Positions 1 through 5,718 of a stretch of 6,827 nucleotides of DNA are shown here, in pieces; position 1 is the first letter of the stretch, and every line of letters starts with the position of its first letter. The stretch is from Anaerolineae bacterium (GTDB lineage Bacteria > Chloroflexota > Anaerolineae > SpSt-600): positions 1 through 6,827 of the forward strand of contig JAPWUT010000092.1 of assembly GCA_028275425.1 (NCBI GenBank), in the 5' to 3' direction. The notes beneath the pieces were generated by a model. It worked only from the letters and a program-made list of their open reading frames with translations. It made no database searches and had not been told where the DNA came from. A program made the position numbers and the translations under genes.

Positions 1-315
1 AAGGCTTATTCTGAAGCCAAGCTTCCTGTAGACTTCTTCCAGAATGTCCACTGTGGGCAAGGTCTCCAAGGGGAAAGTGGCATAGGGTTGGAGGACTTGG
101 TAGTCAAAGCGGTAAAGGTTAAAGCCTACTACCGGGTTCCCCCGCTTCAGCTCCTCCACTAATTCGCTCACGTTCTTTTCGGTGTAAAACCGGTAGAGGT
201 TTTCGTCTTCGCTGTAAGTTACAGCCACCGAGAGACCCAGACGGTGGAGGTTGTGCCTACCCCCTACCTCTTGGATGGAACGCATGGTTTCCAGGTCAAA
301 GACTAAAGCCCCCAA
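1..315 (-). CDS. RNase H-like (DEDD/YprB-type) 3'-5' exonuclease domain protein, N-terminal part
   Basis: This gene starts at a TTG (313-315) and runs off the left edge, leaving 105 visible residues. Residues 4-10 read LVFDLET, the exonuclease motif I of the DEDD/RNase H-like fold with metal ligands D7 and E9. Residues 62-71 read VVGFNLYRFD, motif II with D71, and D90 in TVDILEE follows. The pattern fits the stand-alone RNase H-like family (PF13482-like, YprB type), which probably degrades or trims nucleic acid; the substrate is unknown. The TTG is chosen because a GGGAGGTG Shine-Dalgarno ends a few bases upstream and conserved sequence begins at residue 4. It lies in the same frame as cca, one codon after the cca TGA, so the two are translationally coupled. 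The third catalytic region is outside the window. Confidence 0.72.
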   Translation of the reverse strand, partial: MGALVFDLETMRSIQEVGGRHNLHRLGLSVAVTYSEDENLYRFYTEKNVSELVEELKRGNPVVGFNLYRFDYQVLQPYATFPLETLPTVDILEEVYRKLGFRISL

Positions 316-318
316 AGC

Positions 319-1776
319 TCACACCTCCCCCGATTCCAAGGCCCTCTTGGCCAGTTCAAAGGCCTCTTCTCTGCTCCTTACTTCGCCTTCAACTTGGGCT
401 TCCTGGATCTTCCTCAGGAGCTTGCCAACGATAGGGCCAGGCTTAAGGCCCAAAGTTTCTATGAGCTCGTTGCCACGCACTAAAGGGGTAGGAAAAAGTT
501 CTTCCCGATGCCTGAAATAAGCCGTAAGGAGTTCCCTCGCCACCCAGACCCGCCTTTCCCACCTTTCCGGAATCAAATCCTCCATCCAAGTAGCCAGGTG
601 GTCAGCAAGGGAAAGGAGGCAGGTTTCTACTCCCCATTCCCCTGTGTCTCTCCAGAAGCGATAGATGGCTTTCTTGGTCAAAGGCCCCTCTTGGGCCAAG
701 AGGGCCGGACGCATGTGGTTGGCCACAATTTTGTAAACGCCCTCTACCTCGCGGGAGGAGAAATGGAACCTCTCCATGATTGATTCGGCTATAAAAGCCC
801 CCTCCCTCTCGTGTCCGTAGAAGTGGGTCCCTCGGTCATCAACGGTCAAAGTGAAAGGTTTGCCAAGGTCGTGGAACAAGACTGCCAGCTTCAGGGCTAC
901 CAAGGCCTTCCTTTCGCCTGAGATACGGCGCTCCAGATGCTTTTGGATGCTCTCCTTAAGTTCCCCGAGGTATGCCACCAATTTTCGCCCAGGCCCTTCC
1001 GGTTGAGGGTCGTTTAGTTCACCAAGTAGCCATTCCAATTGGGCAAGTGTCTCTACGGTGTGCTGATAGGCGTCCAGATGGTGGGGAGGGCTTTGGTGGA
1101 GGCGTTTCAGGGCTTCAAGCTCGGGGAAAAGCACTTTTAGGATGCCGAGTTCGTCCATCAGGGTTACGTAGCGGGGAGAATTGGGCTCGGCCAAAGTCAA
1201 GGATATCTCGTCACGGAGCCTCTCTCGCGAAACAATTACGAGGCGATGGGCATGCTCGGCCATCTCTCTTAGGGTTTCCGGTTCTATTGTGAATCGGAAT
1301 TGGGCCGAGAAGCGGATGGCTCTGAGGATGCGGCAGGGGTCCTCCAAGAAAGTTGAAGGGGAAAGGCGCCGGATTAGGCCAAGCTCCAGGTCCTGTTTCC
1401 CACCGTGAGGGTCAATTATGGGCAGGGGCTCTTTCCCCCAATCCTCCAGAGGGACGGCCATAGCGTTTATGGTGAAGTCCCTGTGGCTCAAATCCTCCAA
1501 GGTATCCTTCCCCACCCGTCGGGCTAAGTCTATGTAAAAATCCCGGAAGACAACACGGGCAAATTCCCTCCTTTCATCTAAGAGGACAAAAGCTCCCCTG
1601 AAGCGGTCAGCTATTTCCTTGGCTAAGGAGATTGCGCCTTCGGGCACCACAAAGTCAAAATCCCTGCTTTCTTTGCCCATCAGCCGGTCCCTTACGCATC
1701 CTCCCACAAGGTAAGCTTCAGGGTGGTTTTCGCCGATAAAGGCGATTATTCTCTCCAGAAGTTCTCTATTTCTCAC
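319..1776 (-). CDS. cca: CCA tRNA nucleotidyltransferase with HD domain
   Basis: This 485-residue class II nucleotidyltransferase builds or repairs the 3' CCA end of tRNAs from CTP and ATP. The head domain shows GGCVRD at 25-30, the metal-binding pair D39 and D41 in DFDFV, and HRDFTINAMA at 98-107. The neck carries EDPCRILRAIRF at 145-156, the class II nucleotide-recognition region, and RERLRDE at 184-190. A C-terminal HD phosphohydrolase domain follows, with H239, the pair H302-D303 in LFHDLGKP, and the later histidines H322 and H354. The start is GTG (1774-1776). It overlaps the 3' end of the oxidoreductase gamma gene by 11 nt, with GAGGA upstream as the likely ribosome site. It could instead be a poly(A) polymerase-like paralogue, since the families are hard to separate by eye, but the HD-containing architecture favours CCA addition. 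Confidence 0.93.
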   Translation of the reverse strand: MRNRELLERIIAFIGENHPEAYLVGGCVRDRLMGKESRDFDFVVPEGAISLAKEIADRFRGAFVLLDERREFARVVFRDFYIDLARRVGKDTLEDLSHRDFTINAMAVPLEDWGKEPLPIIDPHGGKQDLELGLIRRLSPSTFLEDPCRILRAIRFSAQFRFTIEPETLREMAEHAHRLVIVSRERLRDEISLTLAEPNSPRYVTLMDELGILKVLFPELEALKRLHQSPPHHLDAYQHTVETLAQLEWLLGELNDPQPEGPGRKLVAYLGELKESIQKHLERRISGERKALVALKLAVLFHDLGKPFTLTVDDRGTHFYGHEREGAFIAESIMERFHFSSREVEGVYKIVANHMRPALLAQEGPLTKKAIYRFWRDTGEWGVETCLLSLADHLATWMEDLIPERWERRVWVARELLTAYFRHREELFPTPLVRGNELIETLGLKPGPIVGKLLRKIQEAQVEGEVRSREEAFELAKRALESGEV

Positions 1777-2326
1777 GCCCTTTCTTCCTCAGCGAGGCTA
1801 ACTCCTTCCCTTTGGCCAAGCCTGCTTCCAGGGCCTTGATGTTCACCTCTTCTGTGCCCCTGGGCACCCTGGCTCTAACTGCCTCTTTAATGGCCTCTTC
1901 GGATACTATTCCCGTAAGGCCGACGATAAGGCCTAAGGCTAAGATGCTGGCCGTCACCCTCTTACCGGTCGCTTCCTCGGCCAAAGCAGTTATGGGCACT
2001 TGGATGGCTTCAGAGGTAGGGACTCGGCGGACATGTACTGAGTCAACGATGAAGAGCCCGTCTTTCTTGACCTCGTAGTAGAACTTATCGCATGCTTCCT
2101 GGCTCATGGCCAAAAGCACGTCGGCTTGGATGACTTTCGGGTAATCAATCTCTCCATCGGAAATCACCACTTCCGATGAGGAGGCCCCTCCCCTGGCTTC
2201 AGGCCCATAGGACTGGGTCTGGGCTACGTTTTTACGGTCCCTTACGGCCGCTTCGGCCAGGATTATACCTGCCAGGACAAGCCCTTGGCCTCCTTCGCCA
2301 GCAAGCTTTATCTCAAACCGCTCCAT
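1766..2326 (-). CDS. korC: 2-oxoacid:ferredoxin oxidoreductase, gamma subunit
   Basis: This 186-residue protein belongs to the POR/KGOR gamma family (PF01558 type), a structural subunit of enzymes that oxidatively decarboxylate 2-oxoacids to acyl-CoA and reduce ferredoxin. Family marks are GEGGQG at 10-15 and QSYGPEARGGASSSEVVIS from residue 38, both typical of the KorC/VorC-like branch. The frame is open upstream to 2380, but AAGGAGGGG sits just before two adjacent ATGs at 2329 and 2326. The second ATG has the better spacing and the family alignment starts there. The start overlaps the end of the beta gene by 14 nt, which indicates coupled translation. Substrate specificity (2-oxoglutarate, pyruvate or branched 2-oxoacid) cannot be read from the sequence. 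Confidence 0.9.
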   Translation of the reverse strand: MERFEIKLAGEGGQGLVLAGIILAEAAVRDRKNVAQTQSYGPEARGGASSSEVVISDGEIDYPKVIQADVLLAMSQEACDKFYYEVKKDGLFIVDSVHVRRVPTSEAIQVPITALAEEATGKRVTASILALGLIVGLTGIVSEEAIKEAVRARVPRGTEEVNIKALEAGLAKGKELASLRKKGREK

Positions 2327-3161
2327 CATCCCCTCCTTCGGCTCTAAAGCGGGCCATAAGTTTTTCGTATTCCTCCACAAATTCCGGGGCTTCTTTGTCC
2401 AGGAATATTCCCCGGCTAATCTTGCCTTGCTTCTCCTCTGGCGGGAGCTTCTCGTATTCCTGAAGGGGTATGGCCATTTCTTTGAGGGCCTTCATCATTT
2501 CCACTGGAGTGCGTAGGTTATTCATCCGGCCGAAGTGGGTGTGGCAGTAGCTTACGGCTTCCACTACGGCGAAACCTTTTTTGAGGATAGCCTTTTCAAT
2601 GAACCGGCTTAGCTCAATAGCGTGGTAGACGGTGCTTCGGGCTACGAAGCTGGCTCCGGCAGCGATGGCTAACTCCGGAATGTTGAAGGGCGGCTCCAGG
2701 TTGCCGTAAGGAGTAGTAGCTGAGAAAGCCCCCAAAGGTGTCGTGGGCCCGACTTGGCCTCCTGTCATCCCATAGATGCTGTTGTTTATGATTATGGCCG
2801 TAAGGTCAATGTTGCGGCGGCAACTGTGGATGAAGTGGTTCCCGCCTATGGCTAAGGCGTCCCCATCGCCCATGACTACTATAACCTTGAGGTCGGGACG
2901 GGCAAGCTTAAGGCCTGTGGCGAAGGTCAATGCCCTCCCGTGGGTAGTATGCAGGGTGTTGAAATCAAGGTAAACGGACATCCGGCCTGAGCATCCGATG
3001 CCGGATATCACTACCACTTCGTCTTTGGATAGGCCAAGTCGGTCAATGGCCCTTATTAGCGCTCCCATGACTATGCCTATTCCGCAGCCGGCGCACCAAA
3101 TGTTGGGGAATTTTTTCTTGGCTCTGAGATACTTATAGACTATCGGCTCCTCGCGCTCCAT
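2313..3161 (-). CDS. korB: 2-oxoacid:ferredoxin oxidoreductase, beta (TPP-binding) subunit
   Basis: This 282-residue protein is the thiamine-diphosphate and [4Fe-4S] subunit of a cytoplasmic 2-oxoacid:ferredoxin oxidoreductase. WCAGCG at 22-27 supplies C23 and C26, and C57 (GIGCSGR) and C206 (SYCHTHFGR) complete the likely four-Cys cluster set. The TPP/Mg motif starts at GDGD (98-101) and ends at NN (126-127). The intervening IGGNHFIHSCRRN is typical of KorB-type subunits. An ATG 11 codons upstream (3194) is possible, but it would lie inside the preceding gene. The ATG at 3159-3161 has GAGAGGGAG just upstream and leaves a 10-nt gap to that gene. The gene is followed directly by the gamma subunit. 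The alpha subunit, normally next to korB, is absent from the window. Confidence 0.93.
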   Translation of the reverse strand: MEREEPIVYKYLRAKKKFPNIWCAGCGIGIVMGALIRAIDRLGLSKDEVVVISGIGCSGRMSVYLDFNTLHTTHGRALTFATGLKLARPDLKVIVVMGDGDALAIGGNHFIHSCRRNIDLTAIIINNSIYGMTGGQVGPTTPLGAFSATTPYGNLEPPFNIPELAIAAGASFVARSTVYHAIELSRFIEKAILKKGFAVVEAVSYCHTHFGRMNNLRTPVEMMKALKEMAIPLQEYEKLPPEEKQGKISRGIFLDKEAPEFVEEYEKLMARFRAEGGDDGAV

Positions 3162-3171
3162 GTTCTCCCTC

Positions 3172-4182
3172 TCAAAAGATTTTGGTAATTTCATCCTGGG
3201 GGAAAATGGCCATTGGCTTCAATTCCCCGCCTTTGCGGACCCAGCGCCCATCTTCAATGGGCAGAACTCGGCCTATGACCGAGCTTTTTATCCCTCGCTT
3301 GCGGAAAGCTTCCAAGAGGGCTTGGGTATTTTCGGGGGCCAGGGTGATGATGAGCGCCCCAGAGGCAATGGTCCCCATGGGGTCAAGCCCGAACTCTCGG
3401 CATAGGATTTGCCCTTCAGGTAGCACTTCTATTGCTTCCTCTTCTATCACGAAGCCTACCTTTGAAGCTTCAGCTACTTCGTAAAGGCCCATGGCCAATC
3501 CACCCTCGGTTGGGTCGTGCATTGAATGGAGTGGCACGGTGTCCACTGCCAGCAAAGCAGCTTCTACTACGCTTATCCCAGGGTTAAAGAGGTAACTTTT
3601 AGCCCTTTCAATGAAGTCCTCAGCGTATCCCCGCCGGCGAAGCTCCTCGCCCTTCTCCCTGGCTATTATTGAAGTGCCTTCAATGGGTATGCCTTTAACC
3701 AAGATTATGTCATCTCCGGGGCGTGCACCGGAAGAAGTCACGAGTTTTTCTTTGCTTACTTCTCCCAGCATGTGGCCGACCACTATTGGTCTATCAAGGC
3801 CGTATGTGACCTCGGTATGGCCTCCGATTAAGGAAATTCCGAGGCTTTTGGCGGCTTGGGCGATTTGGGCGAAGAGGCTTTCGGCCAGCTCAGGGGTGGT
3901 TTTTCCTTCCGGGAGGAGCAGAGTGCAGAGCATCCATTTTGGCCTTGCCCCCATGGAAGCGACATCGTTAGCATTAACGTTCACTGCATACCATCCTATG
4001 AGGTCCGTGGCAAAAGTTATGGGGTCACTTTTGGCCACCAGGTAGCGGTCCCCCATATCAATGACGGCAGCGTCTTCCCCGAATTCGGCCCCTACTACTA
4101 CTCGCTCATCGGAGAAGGCGTATTTGTTCAAAAGGTAGCGGAACAAATCCGGGTCCAATTTCCCCACCGGAAGGATTTTCAT
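3172..4182 (-). CDS. AIR synthase/HypE-superfamily ATP-dependent protein, function unassigned
   Basis: This 336-residue protein belongs to the PurM-like (AIR synthase-related) superfamily, whose members phosphorylate or activate a substrate with ATP; the group includes PurM, SelD, ThiL and HypE. Visible marks are GEDAAVI at 35-41, KSDPITFATD at 51-60, NVNANDVASMGARP around 68-81, an IGGHTEV segment and HDPTEGG in the second domain. It lacks the N-terminal Cys/Sec-Gly-Cys-Lys motif of selenophosphate synthetase. It also lacks the C-terminal cysteine that HypE uses for cyanide-ligand synthesis, ending in ITKIF, so neither function should be assigned. The ATG at 4180-4182 overlaps the upstream TGA as ATGA, supporting coupled translation. 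A GTG at 4194 directly after GGAGGAGGT is an alternative start adding four residues. Its place just ahead of korB suggests a metabolic link with the oxidoreductase, but the substrate is unknown. Confidence 0.85.
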   Translation of the reverse strand: MKILPVGKLDPDLFRYLLNKYAFSDERVVVGAEFGEDAAVIDMGDRYLVAKSDPITFATDLIGWYAVNVNANDVASMGARPKWMLCTLLLPEGKTTPELAESLFAQIAQAAKSLGISLIGGHTEVTYGLDRPIVVGHMLGEVSKEKLVTSSGARPGDDIILVKGIPIEGTSIIAREKGEELRRRGYAEDFIERAKSYLFNPGISVVEAALLAVDTVPLHSMHDPTEGGLAMGLYEVAEASKVGFVIEEEAIEVLPEGQILCREFGLDPMGTIASGALIITLAPENTQALLEAFRKRGIKSSVIGRVLPIEDGRWVRKGGELKPMAIFPQDEITKIF

Positions 4183-4697
4183 AGGAAAGTGCACACCTCC
4201 TCCAAGGGGCGTCTTGAAGTGCGTGCTGATGCTTCCCGGCCGGGTTTACCTATCGGCACCATGGCTACTGGGCGCAGGTTTGAAGGCAGGTTGAGGACGG
4301 CAGCAACCCCGGCTTCGTCAAAAGCTCCTACCCAGCAGCTCCCATAGCCCAAAGCAGTAGCTGCTAAGAGGATGTGCTCGGTGGCGGCAGCCGTATCTTG
4401 GAGGCAATAGAGCTCCGAGCCCCGACTTCCGTACCTTGCGGCGGAGCGAGCGGGTTCAGCGCAAACCACTATTACAACCGGGGCTTGGGCTACAAATTCC
4501 TGGTTTAGGGCAGCCTGGGCAAGCTTTCTTTTGACCTGTGGGTTTCTCACTACGTAAAAGTGCCAAGGCTGCCTATTACCGGCTGAAGGAGCTCTTATGG
4601 CTGCCATCAAGATTTTCCTCACATCTTCTTCTGGCACATCCTCAGGGAGGAAACTCCTTACGCTGTGTCTTTTCTCAATGGTTTCCCAGAAATCCAT
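4179..4697 (-). CDS. Nitroreductase-family FMN oxidoreductase
   Basis: This 172-residue flavoprotein has the nitroreductase fold, a usual family length. RHSVRSF at 10-16 is the FMN-phosphate binding segment. APSAGNRQPWHF at 36-47 is the second flavin contact region. QDTAAATEHILLAATALGYG starting at 100 and the following SCWVGAF complete the core. VPIGKP near 147-152 is the usual late motif. Such enzymes use NAD(P)H and FMN to reduce nitro compounds, quinones or other acceptors; the natural substrate here is unknown. The frame is open to 4757, but the ATG at 4695-4697 has a strong GGAGGGAGG ribosome site, and a promoter lies between the two candidates, so the upstream start is rejected. It is the first gene of the minus-strand operon and shares an ATGA overlap with the next gene. 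Confidence 0.9.
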   Translation of the reverse strand: MDFWETIEKRHSVRSFLPEDVPEEDVRKILMAAIRAPSAGNRQPWHFYVVRNPQVKRKLAQAALNQEFVAQAPVVIVVCAEPARSAARYGSRGSELYCLQDTAAATEHILLAATALGYGSCWVGAFDEAGVAAVLNLPSNLRPVAMVPIGKPGREASARTSRRPLEEVCTFL

Positions 4698-4733
4698 TTC
4701 CCTCCCTCCGATGGTGGTTTTTCCCCAGAGCAT

Positions 4734-4762
4734 ATAATAACGCTTTTGCGCCATCATAGCAA
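4734..4762 (-). promoter_or_regulatory. Candidate sigma-70 promoter of the minus-strand operon
   Basis: On the minus strand, TTGCTA (4757-4762) and TATTAT (4734-4739) are separated by 17 bp. They match the -35 consensus at 4 of 6 positions and the -10 at 5 of 6. Transcription would begin near 4727, about 30 nt before the chosen nitroreductase start and after the alternative upstream start. Assignment is by consensus and position only. Confidence 0.5.
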
Positions 4763-4813
4763 AACTGGCCGAATGGGTGCGGGATTTAGGGAGCCGGCTT
4801 TTTTCACCACCTT

Positions 4814-4911
4814 CGTAGGCTTTGGGTTTGCCAGCGTTCTGGGTACCACTCGTGGCGGGGTGCTAATGTGGGCAACTCGCTCCCTCATTTTGTTCTGGGG
4901 GGACACCCCCC
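4814..4911. repeat. Diverged direct repeat, copy 1 (offset 150 bp)
   Basis: The best conserved block is GGGTTTGCCAG at 4824-4834, followed by GTT, CTGG, TAC and ACTCG. The copy ends with ACACCCCCC at 4903-4911. Each of these has a partner in copy 2 at exactly +150 bp. The middle is weaker but retains TGC, CTC, TCCC and TT-rich words in the same order. It is read as an old tandem duplication or two copies of a dispersed intergenic element. Confidence 0.55.
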
Positions 4912-4912
4912 A
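4896..4912. repeat. G/C-tract hairpin followed by a second C tract
   Basis: TGGGGGG, a three-base ACA loop and CCCCCCA form a perfect 7-bp stem. ATGCCCCCC follows. The same arrangement, a G tract then a C tract then A-Y-G and another C tract, recurs near 6561-6584. It is not followed by T residues, so it is not an ordinary intrinsic terminator. Confidence 0.6.
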
Positions 4913-4963
4913 TGCCCCCCACCACGGGGCTTCGCCTACCTGGACCCCCCGATTGTCTACCAT

Positions 4964-5061
4964 CGCTGGCTGAGGGTTTGCCAGAGTTTCTGGTACACTC
5001 GCAACAAGTTTGCAGAGGTTGAAAGCTCATCCCATCCTTAACTTTTGGGAACACACCCCCC
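4964..5061. repeat. Diverged direct repeat, copy 2
   Basis: This is the partner of the copy at 4814-4911. GGGTTTGCCAG recurs at 4974-4984 and ACACCCCCC at 5053-5061. The block CCAGAGTTTCTGG at 4981-4993 is itself a 5-3-5 inverted repeat, and the corresponding part of copy 1 keeps CCAG and CTGG arms. The inner region has drifted considerably, so the duplication is not recent. Confidence 0.55.
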
Positions 5062-5070
5062 AAGCTAAGG
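5036..5070. repeat. Imperfect inverted repeat (hairpin)
   Basis: The left arm runs from CCTTA to TTGGG and the right arm from CCCAA to TAAGG. They pair over about 11 bp with one mismatch and a two-base bulge, around a loop of about nine bases. It overlaps the end of repeat copy 2 and lies roughly 85 bp upstream of the perR -35 element. Its role is unknown. Confidence 0.45.
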
Positions 5071-5092
5071 GAAGGCACTAATTAAGACCTAC

Positions 5093-5104
5093 TTTTAGCT
5101 AAAA
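5093..5104. repeat. Perfect 12-bp palindrome TTTTAGCTAAAA
   Basis: This fully self-complementary A/T-flanked site lies about 50 bp upstream of the -35 element of the perR promoter. It could be a binding site for a dimeric regulator. No matching second copy is visible in the window, so this is suggestive only. Confidence 0.35.
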
Positions 5105-5155
5105 ACGCGGGAAAGACTCCAAAGAAACTTGGGCACATCCCATCCCCGATTGCGC

Positions 5156-5183
5156 TTGACAAAACCGGTTTTTATGGTATAAT
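5156..5183 (+). promoter_or_regulatory. Sigma-70 promoter of the perR-prxU unit
   Basis: TTGACA (5156-5161) and TATAAT (5178-5183) are both perfect consensus hexamers with a 16-bp spacer. Transcription should begin near 5189-5191, only about 10 nt before the perR ATG. The mRNA leader is therefore very short, and the ribosome site lies at or near the 5' end. Confidence 0.85.
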
Positions 5184-5184
5184 A

Positions 5185-5200
5185 TTTCCAGGAGTGGAAA
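5185..5200 (+). promoter_or_regulatory. Inverted repeat with the perR ribosome site in its loop
   Basis: TTTCCA and TGGAAA pair perfectly around GGAG, which with the preceding A is the perR Shine-Dalgarno, directly before the ATG at 5201. As DNA it could be an operator for autoregulation just downstream of the -10 element. As RNA it could affect ribosome access, but the predicted start site near 5190 would remove most of the left arm. The operator reading is therefore somewhat more likely. Confidence 0.4.
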
Positions 5201-5695
5201 ATGATTATTAACAAGGAATCTCTCTTGAAAGAACGTATCGCCCAAATAGCCCAACAACTTCGGGAACGAGGTTACCGTGTTACGCCTCAGCGCATGGCAA
5301 TTGTGCAAGCGGTATTGGAAAGCTCTGAGCACCCCACTGCTGAAGAAGTCTATCGGAAGGTTTCAGATTCTTTCCCCATGCTCAGCCTCGCAACCGTCTA
5401 CAAAACCCTGGAGATGCTGAAAACCCTTGGTGAAATTGTGGAAATCCCGGTAAAAGGCCAAGTCCATTACGAGAGCAATCTTCGGCCCCATGTACACTTG
5501 ATATGCGAAAGATGCCACAAAGTGATGGACTGGGGAGAAGAAATAGTTCCCCCCATCCCCAAGGAAACTATAGAATCCTCAGGTTTCTATCCCCGCTACT
5601 ATCTTGTTGAAGTCCACGGCCTGTGTTCGCAGTGCCAATCCGAAAGCAACTCGGTTCCGGAAGCGGATAAGCCCCGAGGCAATCCCGGGGCATAA
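5201..5695 (+). CDS. perR: PerR/Fur-family peroxide-responsive repressor
   Basis: This 164-residue metal-dependent repressor has an N-terminal winged helix (about 10-85) with the recognition stretch TAEEVYRKVSDSFPMLSLAT starting at residue 46. A C-terminal dimerisation and metal-binding domain follows. C102/C105 (CERC) and C142/C145 (CSQC) form the structural Zn site. By alignment with Bacillus PerR, H44, H97, H99 and D110 match the regulatory Fe/Mn ligands H37, H91, H93 and D104. Asp rather than Glu at position 110 favours PerR-type peroxide sensing over Fur. The fifth ligand position, Asp85 in Bacillus, appears to be E91. The tail after C145 is about 19 residues and polar. AGGAG six bases upstream supports the ATG. 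The peroxiredoxin starts 23 bp downstream, so this is probably a self-contained sensor-peroxidase operon. Confidence 0.88.
   Translation: MIINKESLLKERIAQIAQQLRERGYRVTPQRMAIVQAVLESSEHPTAEEVYRKVSDSFPMLSLATVYKTLEMLKTLGEIVEIPVKGQVHYESNLRPHVHLICERCHKVMDWGEEIVPPIPKETIESSGFYPRYYLVEVHGLCSQCQSESNSVPEADKPRGNPGA
5671..5692 (+). other. GC-rich hairpin at the end of perR
   Basis: GCCCCG and CGGGGC pair around a nine-base loop at the very end of the perR coding region. No T tract follows, so it is unlikely to terminate transcription. It may only weaken or process the message between perR and the peroxiredoxin. Confidence 0.35.
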
Positions 5696-5718
5696 AACGT
5701 AACATAAGGAGGGTAAAG

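Larger units (their letters stand above)
4763..5155. other. Noncoding spacer between divergent transcription units
   Basis: This stretch of about 390 bp has no convincing gene. Short open frames on both strands show no recognisable protein features, and none has both a good ribosome site and family character. It contains the 150-bp-offset duplication, G/C-tract hairpins and a 12-bp palindrome, each listed separately. AGCCGGCT followed by six T residues (4792-4804) resembles a weak terminator, but it has no loop and no upstream gene on that strand in the window. Confidence 0.6.

Noticed and set aside
319..321. A second possible Sec codon: the in-frame TGA between cca and the RNase H-like gene
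   Set aside because: The two sides belong to unrelated complete families, a GGGAGGTG ribosome site with a TTG start sits right there, neither family has Sec at this point, and no SECIS-like hairpin follows.
2327..2380. Gamma subunit start at 2380
   Set aside because: This would place 54 bases of unrelated residues ahead of the conserved ERFEIKLAGEGGQG start and ignores the AAGGAGGGG just before the ATG pair.
3172..4182. Selenophosphate synthetase (SelD) supplying the Sec peroxiredoxin
   Set aside because: The N-terminal catalytic Cys/Sec-Gly-Cys-Lys motif is absent; only the superfamily fold is supported.
4697..4757. Nitroreductase start at 4757, adding 20 residues
   Set aside because: The extension overlaps the likely promoter, has no family similarity, and the ATG at 4697 has a much stronger ribosome site.
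4792..4804. Terminator at AGCCGGCT plus T tract
   Set aside because: The palindrome has no room for a loop, giving at most a two-pair stem, and no gene on that strand ends nearby in the window.
4754..5078. Small minus-strand proteins in the spacer
   Set aside because: The frames are low-complexity, overlap hairpins and the duplicated element, and resemble no known protein.
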